From: Aselliscus stoliczkanus
Taxonomy: Eukaryota; Chordata; Mammalia; Chiroptera; Hipposideridae
Assembly (NCBI GenBank): GCA_033961575.1
Contig: CM066734.1
Location: 82,606,501 to 82,670,500, forward strand
Length of the DNA: 64,000 bases
Direction of reading: 5' to 3'
Shown here: positions 45,165 to 56,215 of the stretch, piece after piece
Layout: each line of letters opens with the position of its first letter
Position numbering within the stretch: the first letter of the stretch is position 1
Notes under the pieces: model-generated
What the model was told of the DNA's origin: nothing
Database searches by the model: none
What the model saw: only the letters and a program-made list of their open reading frames with translations
Translations under genes and position numbers: made by a program

Positions 45165-46030
45165 AAAAACACCCTCTAAATACTGTGGGCCATCAAGAAA
45201 TACTAAATGAGTCATGTGACCCAAAATAATCTTTTTTTAAAATCATATTAAAAACTTCTTCTGGTATATCTGGAAATTTAAATATCATATGAGAGTATAA
45301 GGCTTCAATTATATTATTCCCATTTTAAATTGAAGGTGTAGTAATTTTAAAGTCCAGTATAGCTTTATACATGTTCATAGCTAATAAATCTACATACCAT
45401 TAAAAAATATATAGTCCACCAAAACTCTTGGAACTGATAAGGGAGTTAAATGAAGTGTCAGGATATAAAATTAATATGCAGAAATCAGTTGCATTTTTAT
45501 ACACCAATAACAAACTATCAGAAAGATAAATAAATTAAGAAAAGAATATAATTGCATCAAACAGAATAAATTATCTAGGAATAAATTTAACCAAGGAGGT
45601 AAAAAACCTGTACTCAGAAAATTGTAAGATATTGAAGAAGGAAACTGAAGAAGATACAAATCAATGGAGACATATACAATGCTTATGGATAGAAAGAAAG
45701 AATTAACATCATTAAAATGTCCATACCACCCAAAACAATCTACACATTCAATGCAATCCTTATTAAAATACCAATGGCATTTTCCACAGAACGAGAATAA
45801 ATAATCTTAAAATTTATATGGAACCACAAAAGATCCCAAATAGCCAAAGCAATCTTAAGGAAGAAGAACAAAGTTGGAGGTACAATGCCACCTGATATCA
45901 AACTATATACAAAGCTCCGGTAACCAAAATAGCATGGTACTGGCATTAAAAATAGACACATAGATCAAAGGAAAAGAATAGAGAGTCCAGAAATAAACCT
46001 AGATCTATATGGTCAATTAATCTATGACAA

Positions 46031-46633
46031 CACTAATTTGAAGCGCTATACTGCACCCCTATGTTTATTGCAGTATTATTTACAATGCCAAGATATGGAA
46101 GTAACCTAAATGACCATCAATAGACAACTGAATAAAGAAGATGTGGTACATATTTACTATGGAATATTACTCAGCCATTAAAAGGAATGAAACCTTGTCA
46201 TTTGTGAAAACTTGGATGGACCTAGAGGTTATTATGCTAAGTGAAATAAGTCAGACAGAAAAAGACAAATATCATAATTTCACTTACATGTGGAATCTAA
46301 AGAATAAAATAAATGAACAAACAAAACAGAAAAGACTCATAGACATAGGGAACAAACTGGTGGTTGCTAAATGGGAGGGGGTTGAGGGATTAGGTGAAAA
46401 AGTTGAAGGGATTAAGAAGTACAAATTGGTAGTTACAAAATAGTAACAAGTATGTAAAGTACAGCATATAGTCAACAATATTTTAATAACTATGTATGGT
46501 GCCAGGCTAGGTACAAGGTGGGTAGATCACTTCATAAATTATATAAATGCCTAACCACTATGCTGTGCACCTGAAATTAATATAGAATAATACTGAATAT
46601 CACCTGTAATTTTTTTTAAAATTACGTTTTAAA
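46031..46633 (+). repeat. 5'-truncated L1 nested in an L1
   Basis: Covers only the last about 600 bases of an L1 and ends in an A/T-rich tail. Flanked by aatctatgacaa (46019-46030) and aatctctgacaa (46634-46645), a 12-bp target duplication with one mismatch. Confidence 0.75.
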
Positions 46634-47061
46634 AATCTCTGACAAATACGGTAAACATATACAATGGGGTAAAGACAGTCTCGTCAATAAATGGTGTTGG
46701 GAAAACTGGAAAGATACACTCAAAAAATTCAAATTAGAACACTTTCTTATACCATATACAAGATTAACTCAAAATGGATTGAAGATTTAAATATAAGAAC
46801 CAAAACCAAAAAATTTCTGGAAGAAAACATAGTCAGTAAACTCTTTGACTTTGCTCTTAGTAATATTCTTTTAGATATATCTCTTTGGGCAAGGGAAATA
46901 AAATTTTTAGAAAATGGGACTACATCACTAAAAAGTTTTTGCACAGTGCAGGGAACCATCAACAAAATGAAATGATAACCTACTGAATGGGAGAAGGTAT
47001 TCACCAGTGATACAACAGTTAAGGGTTTAATATCAAAAACGTACAAAGAACCCATATACAA

Positions 47062-47169
47062 GGGCCGGCCGAGTAGCGCGGCGGTTAAGCGCTGGCTTGG
47101 GAAGCCAGCGGCCCCGGTTCGGTCCCACATGTGAGGGCCAGTGACACTGCCCTCAAAAAAAAAAAAAAA
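47062..47169 (+). repeat. Short tRNA-derived SINE in an L1
   Basis: Near-consensus copy: gggccggccgagtagcgcgg, cttgggaagccagcggcccc, gagggccagtgacactgccc, clean A-run of about 15. L1 sequence continues on both sides. Confidence 0.93.
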
Positions 47170-48115
47170 CTGATCAAAAAATGGGCAGAGGACCTGAATA
47201 GACATTTCACCAAAGAGGACATGGCCAACAAATATATGAAAAGATGCTAAAGGTCACTAATCATCAGAGAAATGCAAATGAAAAACAGAAAATATCACCT
47301 CACACCTGTCAGAATGGTTATCATCAATTAATCAACAAATGACAAATGTTGGTGAGGAAGTGAAAAAAAAAATGGGAAACCTCCTTCAGTGTTGGTTCGA
47401 TTGCAAATTGGTTTAGCCACTATGGAAAACAGTATGAAGGGTCTTTGAAAAATTAAAACTAGTATATGACCCAGCAATCCCATTTCTGGATATTTATCCA
47501 AAAAAACCAAAACACTAATTTGAAAAGAGATATGCCCCTCTATGTTTATTGCAGCATTATTTACAATAGTCAAGATGTGGAAGCAACCTAAAGTGTCCAT
47601 AGACAGACAAATGGATAGGGAAGTGGTACATATAGAATGGAATATTACTTGGCCGTGAAAAGAATGAAATCTTACCATTTGCAACACATAGATGGACCTA
47701 GAAGATATTATGCTAAGTGAAATAAGTCAGTGATAAATACCACATGATTTCACTTATATTTGGAATCTAAAAGACAAAATAAATGAACAAACAAAACAAA
47801 CTCATAGATACAGAAATCAAACTGATCGTTGCCAGATGGGAGGAGTTTTGGGGGGACTGAGTGAAAAAGGTGAAGAAATTAAGAAGTACAAATTGGTAGT
47901 TACAAAATAGTCATAGATTTGTAAAGTACAGCAGAGGAAATATAGTCAGCAATATTGAAATAACTATGTATGGCGCCAGGTGGGTACTAGACTTGTAAAG
48001 GATCACTTTGTAAGTATATAAATGTCTAACCACTGTTCCGTACACCTGAAATAATATTGAATGTCAACTGTAATTGAAAAATTAAAATAATAATAATAAA
48101 ATAAATAATATAATA

Positions 48116-49126
48116 TAATTTTGGAACATTTTCAGAACATCAGCTTATAAGTTTCAAATATATAACTTTTCATGTGTCCGATGAAAGTATTTAGATTTTT
48201 AAAAAAATAGTAATTGTGAAGCAGTTATCCATTGGAAAAAACTTATAATGAGTAATAACAAGCATTAGCCTAAATACTGACTGACTAGAATTAGAATTGT
48301 TTGCATTTGAAATATTTAGATTTAAAATATATTAAGCCTTTATAATTTGTTGTTAAAATATTGCTTTGGTAATAAACACAAGGGAAAAGACAAAGGGATG
48401 TTTTAAGAGAACATACTGAAGTCGTTATTCATTATAGTGACAAGAGGAGAGTATATGTGAAAAAAATAAGATAGCTCAAATCTTGTTTCAAAACCCTTTA
48501 GGAAGTAAGAGTTTCTAGAAATTTGAAGAACACACTATAGTGGTTTACTGATTTAATGATTGAAAAGATTGAATATATATTGTAATGAAAATACTCCACA
48601 GTTAAAATATTAATGAAATAGGAAATAAAGCAGTCATCAGTGGAAAATGCACTTATTTAGTATCTGTACAATACACTGTCTTTGGGAATCTTGAGAAGTA
48701 CAAAAAAGCAGACTTATGAAAACTATATCTTTGCTGAGACCTTATTTTCATATTCACACACTAGAATTTTTAAGAACTCATCCTAGTGGTACATGATACA
48801 AGAATATTACTTTGAATTAAACAGGATAACTGAGATGCTAAAAGACTAATAGCCTTTAATGTTATTTTAGCTTATAATCCTACTAGAGCAGGCTACTTCA
48901 ACACAATTTTAAATATGAAAAATAATCCTGTGAATTTAGAATAAGAAATCTGGACATAATAATTTCCAAGTATTTTCCCTTTTATGGCAAAACAATCATA
49001 CTCTTTCTCTAATTTCTCAATTGTTGAATTTAGTATAAAATATATACTATAGAATTTTATAAAATATATACTATAGAATTTTATATAAAATATGGGCGCT
49101 TTAAATATAGTTTATAAATCACTTAC
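48116..49126. other. No recognised feature
   Basis: AT-rich non-genic DNA. A tandem duplication of about 24 bases (unit around atatatactatagaatttt) lies at about 49035-49085. Confidence 0.4.
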
Positions 49127-49286
49127 CAGGTGCCTGCGTTGAGGAACTGGAGGTCTAGATTTTGTTTCTACAATAATTAGTTAATGGAAGTTTCACTCTG
49201 TTGTTTCAGTCAACCAAGAAAATCTGTTATATGCATTAGGAAAGCAAAGGGGAACTCTGTTGAGCTGTATAAAATTAATGATTAAG
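49127..49286 (-). promoter_or_regulatory. Candidate SULT1D1 promoter and non-coding first exon
   Basis: Reading the minus strand: a near-perfect HNF1-type palindrome (core TTAATCATTAA, 49275-49285), then at once a TATA-like TTTTATAC (49266-49273), about 110 bases of non-repeat sequence, and a strong splice donor CCTG|GTAAGTG with the exon end at 49127. SULT1 genes start with a non-coding exon and are expressed in liver and gut, where HNF1 acts. The distance to coding exon 2 would be about 20.6 kb. The assignment to SULT1D1 is inference from strand and position. Confidence 0.3.
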
Positions 49287-50937
49287 CATATAAAGTCTGT
49301 TGTTAAATATCAAAGGTTTAAGGGAAGGCTTTTTGTTGTTGCTTGTGGGAGGAAATAGAATGAAACAAATAGCCCATAGAAAGTATCTGTAATTAACTAC
49401 TGTCAAATAATTACCAGTATGTATAATAAATGAAGGCTTTTTACATTTACTTTTGTTTCTGATTTCAACTATAAAAGCAAAGCAAAACACAGTTGGCTGT
49501 TTCATAACTCCAGTGCTCCAATTAAAAACCCTCACTTAAAGGCTGTAACTCTAGACAGGTTAGACAGGTATGAACATGCTCCCTGGGTAAGGAGCAAAGG
49601 GAAAAGGAAATGCAGCCAAGAAAAGCAAGAGCACATTCTGCATCGGAAATTATGCCTGTACCATCCAGAGGCAGCTCTGTATATCATCTTTCCTAGCCAT
49701 CTGGTCATAGTGGTGACTGTGGTAAAAATGCCTGTTTCGATATAGGAATAACTGGTTTGAGACTCTTGTAATTATCTATATCAAAATACTTCTATGACAG
49801 GTTCTTATTTGTCTCTATGTCCTGAAATCATGCTAAATATTCACTGTCCTCTACTTTGCTTGTGAAAGAAGTATACTTGTGAGTTTGTCAACCTGTGCAA
49901 CAATGGAATTTGAAGTTGAAACTTCTCATTCAACAAAATATGAAGATGTAAATATTTTATATTACCATCTTCTGTGAACATCCCAAACACACATTTTCTT
50001 TGAATTTAATGTGAAAATCTAGATTAAGATTTTTTCTTTAGTCTACTTCAGAGCAGAAACCAAGAAACAACCCAAATGTCACACTGCTGTAGAACTACAG
50101 GAAGGCAAAACAATTGGAGGCAATTAGATAGTTTTACAGATTAGTCTGAAAAACAAGAGAAAAGTATTTTTAGTTTGCTTCCCCACATGTCTTGCAACCA
50201 GAAAATCATCCTCAGGCTCTTAGCATGCCCCCACTTCTGCCCTTTGCAGGAGATTGGAGATTTATGTTCTAGAAAAATTGCACTAGAGGGATACAGCTTT
50301 AGGGTCACTAGATATAGCCGAAGCAAGTGTGTCATAATGAAAACAAGGAATTTAAGTGATAAAACCCTTTCAGATAATTTGATTGAAGTATGGAGTCCAC
50401 TTAATTTGACCTCATGGGAAGAGCCAGGGAAATAATCAACTGGACTTCAGTGTTCCTCTTTCCTCAGATCTCCTGCCAAATAGAAACTGGATGGTCCAGA
50501 ATCCTGTTGATGTAATCTATACCAATCAGCCTCCCAGTGCACAGTCCAAGATGGAAAATGGTGAAGGATGAATCTGAAGGGGTAAACTACTGATATCCAT
50601 CCAACACTCATTCCATGTTTCAGAGGGAACACCCTAATCAAACCCTAATTATTTTATTTCTAAAAAGTATTGTCAATTTGATTGATGAAACAATATTTTA
50701 AATATTTTTGTAGAGATATGTTTTATAAGTAAATACTCTCTTAGGAATAAACTTTACAAATTTGCAGAACCTATCTTTATGTAGGCATGTACATACATTA
50801 CATAAATTTGGCTATAGACACAGAATATAGAAACAAAAATCAGGATTGAAATGAATGAAAAGAAGTGCTTTAGTGTAATCACAGATTATATACATGGAAC
50901 AAGACTATGATTTTTTGAGGGAGGGTATTGCATTCGT
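49287..50937. other. Non-repetitive DNA upstream of the candidate first exon
   Basis: Little obvious repeat content for this window. Contains one copy of a 44-bp motif also present at 51485-51528. No exon was recognised. Confidence 0.4.
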
Positions 50938-50940
50938 GTA

Positions 50941-51065
50941 CCAGGGATGCCAGAAAAAAAGTATTCACAGACTTGTATTCATCTTTGCTATTGGTATGTA
51001 TTATTACAATTTTAATACATTTTTTTCCTTCCTTAAAATGTGTATACATTTTTTTGGCACCTCTG
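50941..51065. mobile_element. 125-bp mariner-type MITE
   Basis: Imperfect inverted ends, ccagggatgccagaaaaaaa on the left and the complement of atttttttggcacctctg on the right, flanked by TA at 50939-50940 and 51066-51067, the target preference of Tc1/mariner. Confidence 0.75.
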
Positions 51066-51654
51066 TATTTCAACAACACTCTCCTGGCTCTGACAAGACT
51101 GAACCTATTGGTAGGATATCTCAAAGCATAGATTTCTAGTTCCTCATAATTACACTAACTTTCAGTATGTACTATGGATGACATTTAAGGTGTGGATCAA
51201 CTTGATGTTTTCACCATGGCCCAGCACTCTCAAATATTCTGATACTTTGAGCCAAACATTGGGAATATCAGAGGACTCAATGTGAATACTATGTGATGAA
51301 TTCAGCATTTTCATAAGAAGAAAATGAATAACTGACTGAGTTTTAGGTGTGGCAAGGGTTAAGAGTGAAACTGGGAAGTCTTCATAATGCAATTTTTTTT
51401 TTCCTGCAAATTTTCAGCAATTCTTATTATGGAAAGCTATAAAAGGTAAGAGAAGACCATGGGAATTGATTATGTTAATGTTGGAAATATTCACTATCCT
51501 CTACTTTGCTTGTGAAAAAAGTATACTTTTCTACCCAATGACTTTGGACTTGGCCAGGATACCTTTAGCCCATTCAATGTGGCAGAAGTGAGAACACACC
51601 AATTATGTTTTAAGAAACATGGTATTTTACAATGGATCTCTTGTTTTTTTGTGT

Positions 51655-52711
51655 ATTTATTTAATTTATAATTTTTATTAAATTTACTGGGGTTGACATT
51701 GATTAGTAAAATGATAGTTTCAAGTGTACAATTCTATAATACATCATCTATATATTTAATTTTGTGTTCACCACCCAATCAGTTCTCTTCCATCGCCATG
51801 TATTTGACCCCCTTTACCTTTTATCACCCCACCTCCCTCCTTACCCTCTAGTAACCCTAAACTGTTGTCTGTATGTGTGAGTTTTTGCTTGTTTGTTTGT
51901 CTTGTTTGTTGCTTTCAGTTTTGTATCCCACATATGAGTGAAATTATATAGTTCTCAACTTTTTCTGTCTGACTTATTTTGCTTAGTAAAATAATCTGAA
52001 GATCCATCCATGTTGTTGCAAATGACAGTATTTCATCTTATGGCTGAGTAATAGTCCATTGTATATATATTCCATCTTCCTATCCAATTATCTATTGAAG
52101 GACACTTTGGTTGATTTCATGTCTTGCCCACCATGAATAATACTGTAATACTGCAATGAACATAGGGGTACATATATCTTTATGGATAAATGTTTTCAGA
52201 TTTTCTGGGTAGATACCCAGAAGAGGGATTTCTGGGTACTCATTTTCTTTGGATAAATACACAGAAGTAGAATTGCTGAGTATCTCTTTTGAAGAATTTC
52301 CTTACTGTTTTCCATAAGGGGCTGCACCAGTTTGGAGACTCACCAACAATGCACAAGGGTTCCCTTTTCTCTACATCCTCACCAACATGTTATTTGTTGA
52401 CTTTCTGTAATAATCATTCTGATTGGTGTGAGGTGGTATACCATTGTGGTTTTGAATTTGCATTTCCCTGATGATTAGTGATGTTGAGCATCTTTTCATG
52501 TGTCTGCATGTCTTCTTGGAGAATTTTTTTTTTTGTCTTCTGTCCATTTTTTTGATTGGATTTTTTGTTATTAAGTTGTACAAATTTCTTATATATTCTG
52601 GATATCAACCCCTTATCAAATATTTTTTGGTGAATATATTCTCCCATTCATAGGTTGCCTTTTTGTTTTGTTGAAGGTTTCCTTCACTGTGCAGAAGCTT
52701 TTCAGTTTGAT
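51655..52711 (-). repeat. 5'-truncated L1, minus strand
   Basis: Starts with the reversed 3' UTR (attaaatttactggggttga) and runs through ORF2 end motifs to ctgtgcagaagcttttcagt. Confidence 0.85.
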
Positions 52712-53092
52712 GTATGTGACAACACGGAGGAATTTAGAAGATATTATGCTAAGTGAAATAAGTCAGACAGAAGACAAATACTGTATAATTTCACTTATAT
52801 GTGGAATCTAAAACAACACAGAACAAACAAACAAAACAAAAATGGACTCACAGAAACAGAAACCAGAAGGATAGTTACCAGAAGGAAGGTTGTGGGGGGA
52901 TTAGTACAAAGGGCAAGAAGAATATAGTCAATAATATTACTAGAAGTTTACACAATGACAGATGATTACTGGAGCTGGTGGGGTGATCACATTATAAGTT
53001 ATTGGAAGTGTAGGATCACTGTGTTGTACACGTGAAACTAATATAACCAATATAGGACTGTATACCAACTATACTTAAATTTTTTTTAAAAG
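52712..53092 (+). repeat. 5'-truncated L1 3' end, plus strand
   Basis: atgctaagtgaaataagtca, aatttcacttatatgtggaa, ctgtgttgtacacgtgaaac, then a T/A tail. Abuts the preceding minus-strand L1, and both contain the same L1 stretch, so they are separate copies head to head. Confidence 0.85.
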
Positions 53093-53277
53093 ATGTTTGC
53101 TTCTGTTTTTTTAAAAAAAATGTTTGCAACGTAGCTGTGTAGATATTCTGAAAGAGAAACAAAAAAAAAGAGCAGCTAAGTTCTGGATAAAATATAACTA
53201 TTGTTACATTCGTAGGCCTTCTAAAAATAAAGTGACATCTTTACATTTCTAAAAATGGAAGAAAAATTATTATCTAG

Positions 53278-53470
53278 AGGAGGGGCTAGCAAACTACAAC
53301 CCTCAGGCCAAATCCAAATTTCCATTTGTTTTTGTAGATAAATTTTTATTTTAACAAAGTGACACACTCATTTGTTTATGTGTTTCTATGGCTGCTTTCA
53401 AGCTAGTGACAGTTGAATTGTTGCAACAATGACCATATAATCTATAAAATAGGAAATATTTACTAACTGG
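53278..53470 (+). repeat. Ancient DNA-transposon fossil
   Basis: ggggctagcaaactacaacc, ccatttgtttttgtagataa, tctatggctgctttcaagct, tggtcctttacagaaaaa: a familiar old mammalian hAT-type MER pattern; I am not sure of the name. Confidence 0.55.
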
Positions 53471-53474
53471 TCCT

Positions 53475-54900
53475 TTACAGAAAAACAATAACTTCAGGAA
53501 TATTATAGAATTTTCTCCTATTATTAAACTTTTACAATACTATGGTACATTTCTTACATACTAATGTACCAATATTGATACATATTATTAACTAAAGTCT
53601 ATAATTTTTAAGAATTTTTTGAGTTTTTACTTAATGTCCTTTATTATTGTCCCAGGATCTCATTCAAGATGCCATGTTACATTTAGAAGTCAGGTATCTT
53701 TAGATTTCTCTTGACTATGACAGTTTCTCAGATTTTCCTTGTTTTTGATGACTTTGGCAAAACAGGCATACTAGTCAGATATTTTGCATATTTTCCTTCA
53801 ATTTTGGTTTATCTGATGTTTCCCCATGGTTTCATAATGATTATAGGATTTTGGGAGAAAGGCTAGTGAGAGGTAAAGAGCCATTTTCATCACATATCAA
53901 GGATCTCTACTAACAACATGTCTGATCACTGATGATGTTAACTGGCTGAGGTAGTATTTGCCAGTTTTCTCTACTGTAAAGATACTATCCCTCTGTACCC
54001 TACCCCTAAGCCCTTTCACACTCTTTAGAAGGAAGTTACTCAGTGAATCCCACATGTAAGGGATGGGATGAGAAGTTACACATAATTAGTTTAAATTCTT
54101 CTTTATAGGATATTTACCTACTCTCCTTCACTTAATCATTTATTAAAACATGGATTTACAGATATTAATTTTATACCATGGGTTATAATTCAGTACTATA
54201 TTATTTATTCTGTTGCCCAAATTGAATTCTCAAGTATTTTAGTCATATAAAGAAACCCTATTGCATGGTTCAAATTATATCTAATTACAACCTTCATAAA
54301 TAAATGCTTCTTGAATACTTCCTAGTCTTAACATGGTATCAATTAATCAGTTAGTCAACAAGCACTTATTAAGTGCTTCTAAGTATCTACACACTTGGAA
54401 TGAAAGCTTACTCCGGAGATCTAATTATTAGAAAACATTAAACATGAAACACTAAGGTAACAGAAATCTCTAGCTTTCTTAGAAGCACAGAACCAAAGCT
54501 ACAGCAGTTACCCCTGTATACCTCACATGATGCTATCCAAATTCTTCATTGTCCCCAGCCTACACATACTTTAAGACCAGCTCAGGAAAATGCCAAAGAA
54601 TCCCAGGGATGTTAAAGTTTCTTTGAATTTTAACCTATCTCAACCCCCTTCTTTCTCCAAAAAAGTTACAGAGATGTTTGAACAAGCTGTGGGGAAATGT
54701 GATTGATCCAAATTTCAATCAGGCCAATTTTGGAATGTATTGGTTTACTAAGAACTAAAGTCAGGAAGATATGTGAGTTTATTCTTGTTTAGTTACATGT
54801 GGGCAACAGCAACTATGAGTTTTACAAATTATAAAATTAAAGTGTTATTGTACACTTTAATATTAAATGAAAAAATCATGGCAAAATGATTATTTAAGAA
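53475..54900. other. No recognised feature
   Basis: Non-genic DNA. 54340-54410 resembles an L2/MIR end (caagcacttattaagtgctt), low confidence. Confidence 0.35.
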
Positions 54901-54902
54901 AT

Positions 54903-55640
54903 CAATATGAAAAAATGCCCACCTTCAGTTGCTATTAGGTATGGTTATACAGCAGTCTAGCCGTCTGCCCCTGTGCACCTTCCCATAACAACAGATCCTC
55001 ATAGAGACAGTACTTCAACCTCATGCCTCCTCTATCTTCCTGTGTGACCCCAGAAGATGGCTGGTTAGTCAAAGATGGGTACGACCCTGGCTGCAGATAG
55101 AGCAACCCAAGCCAGACACAGTCGCGGGGGTGCCATAGGAGAAATCACAGAGTTGAGAAAAATGGGCAAAGACCCCTTGTCTCAGGTGCTGACAGCTTGC
55201 CTGTGAAATTACCTTAAAAAGGTGATAACATCTGTCCTCCGTGTAATCCTATCAGTGAGTCTCGGCATGGGAAGTTTCTGTCCCTTAGGAGGTGGATGTG
55301 AACTTACCATGGGACTTTTGGTAAAGGCAGCCTGCAGGCCATGGGGTGGTTTGACTCTGAGCTAAGTTCTCTGGTATGATGAATGAGACTCACAGACCAG
55401 GGCTACTCCCTTGTATGTATCCCAATAAAAGCCGCAGTCAAGCCAGATTTGGGTCTCTTTGTCCTAGAGGCACTGAGTCCCCTGGCTAGCACTGCTTTTG
55501 AACTATCCTTTGTCTCTTGTCTACATTTTTCTGTTTCTCAACCCCCACCGTCCCTTCTGAACTCCTACTGCCCTGAGGTGCGGGACGTGACAATTAGGGA
55601 AAGGAAAATCCAAACTACAATAAGATATCATCTCACACCT
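54903..55640 (+). repeat. L1 fragment split by a solo LTR
   Basis: 54903-54939 (atatgaaaaaatgcccacc to attagg) and 55593-55640 (attagggaaaggaaaatcca to gatatcatctcacacc) are adjacent parts of L1 ORF2, separated by the LTR at 54940-55592. Confidence 0.7.
54940..55592 (+). repeat. Solo LTR of an endogenous retrovirus
   Basis: 653 bp, bounded by a perfect 6-bp duplication attagg (54934-54939 and 55593-55598). Ends in CA; starts TA where TG is expected, one mutation away. AATAAA lies at 55424-55429, followed by an R/U5-like segment. No gag, pol or env sequence is present, so the provirus has been lost by recombination between LTRs. A 6-bp duplication fits class II (betaretrovirus-like) more than class I, but this is not certain. 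Confidence 0.75.
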
Positions 55641-55704
55641 TTTATTTTTTTTATTTTTTAATTATTTTTTTTTCTCAAGTATTTTATTTATTTATTTATT
55701 TTTA

Positions 55705-55781
55705 GAAGGCAGTGTTACTGGCCCTCATATGTGGGATCCAAACCGGGGCTCTTAACCACTGCACCACTCAGCCGGCCGGCC
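55705..55781 (-). repeat. Internally deleted short SINE with very long flanking repeat
   Basis: Minus strand: ggccggctgagtggtgcagt, ttaagag, then directly ccccggtttggatccc and gagggccagtaacactgcc. The segment gctggcttgggatgccagc is missing. Flanked by a perfect 31-bp direct repeat (55674-55704 and 55782-55812). Confidence 0.88.
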
Positions 55782-55789
55782 CTCAAGTA

Positions 55790-56215
55790 TTTTATTTATT
55801 TATTTATTTTTAATTAGCTTCAGGTGTACAACACAGTGCAATAGTTATACTTTTTACCCCTCAAAGTGACAACCCCCCCTCCCTCATTTGGCCACCCCAC
55901 TCCTCCATCCATATCATATATATCTATTACACTTCCTCTGACTCCCTTCCACATTATAATCCACATCCCATGACTATCTATATATTCAATTACAGTTGGT
56001 ATATAATATTATACAACCTCAGCTTCAGGTGTACAGTGCAGTGATCAAGCCTCTTCTCCATCCATGAAATGGTCTCCCTAACAAGACATATGACCATCTG
56101 ACACCCCACAAAATATTTATAACATTATTAATTATATTCCCCAAACTGTCTTTCATATCCCAGTGGCAATATTGTAGTTGCCTATTTTTGCTGTCTAATC
56201 CCTTCCCCTTCCTGA
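55790..56215 (-). repeat. L1 3' UTR pieces
   Basis: Two reversed copies of the L1 3' region (attagcttcaggtgtacaac at about 55814; cagcttcaggtgtacagtgc at about 56021), each followed by the usual downstream motifs. Confidence 0.65.

Larger units (their letters stand above)
45415..48115 (+). repeat. L1 ORF2 3' half and 3' UTR, with nested inserts
   Basis: 45415-46030 and 46634-48115 form one L1 in order (ggatataaaattaatatgca; agatcccaaatagccaaagc; cagtctcgtcaataaatggt; acaatagtcaagatgtgg; ctaaccactgttccgtacac). It is interrupted by another L1 (46031-46633) and a SINE (47062-47169). Confidence 0.8.
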
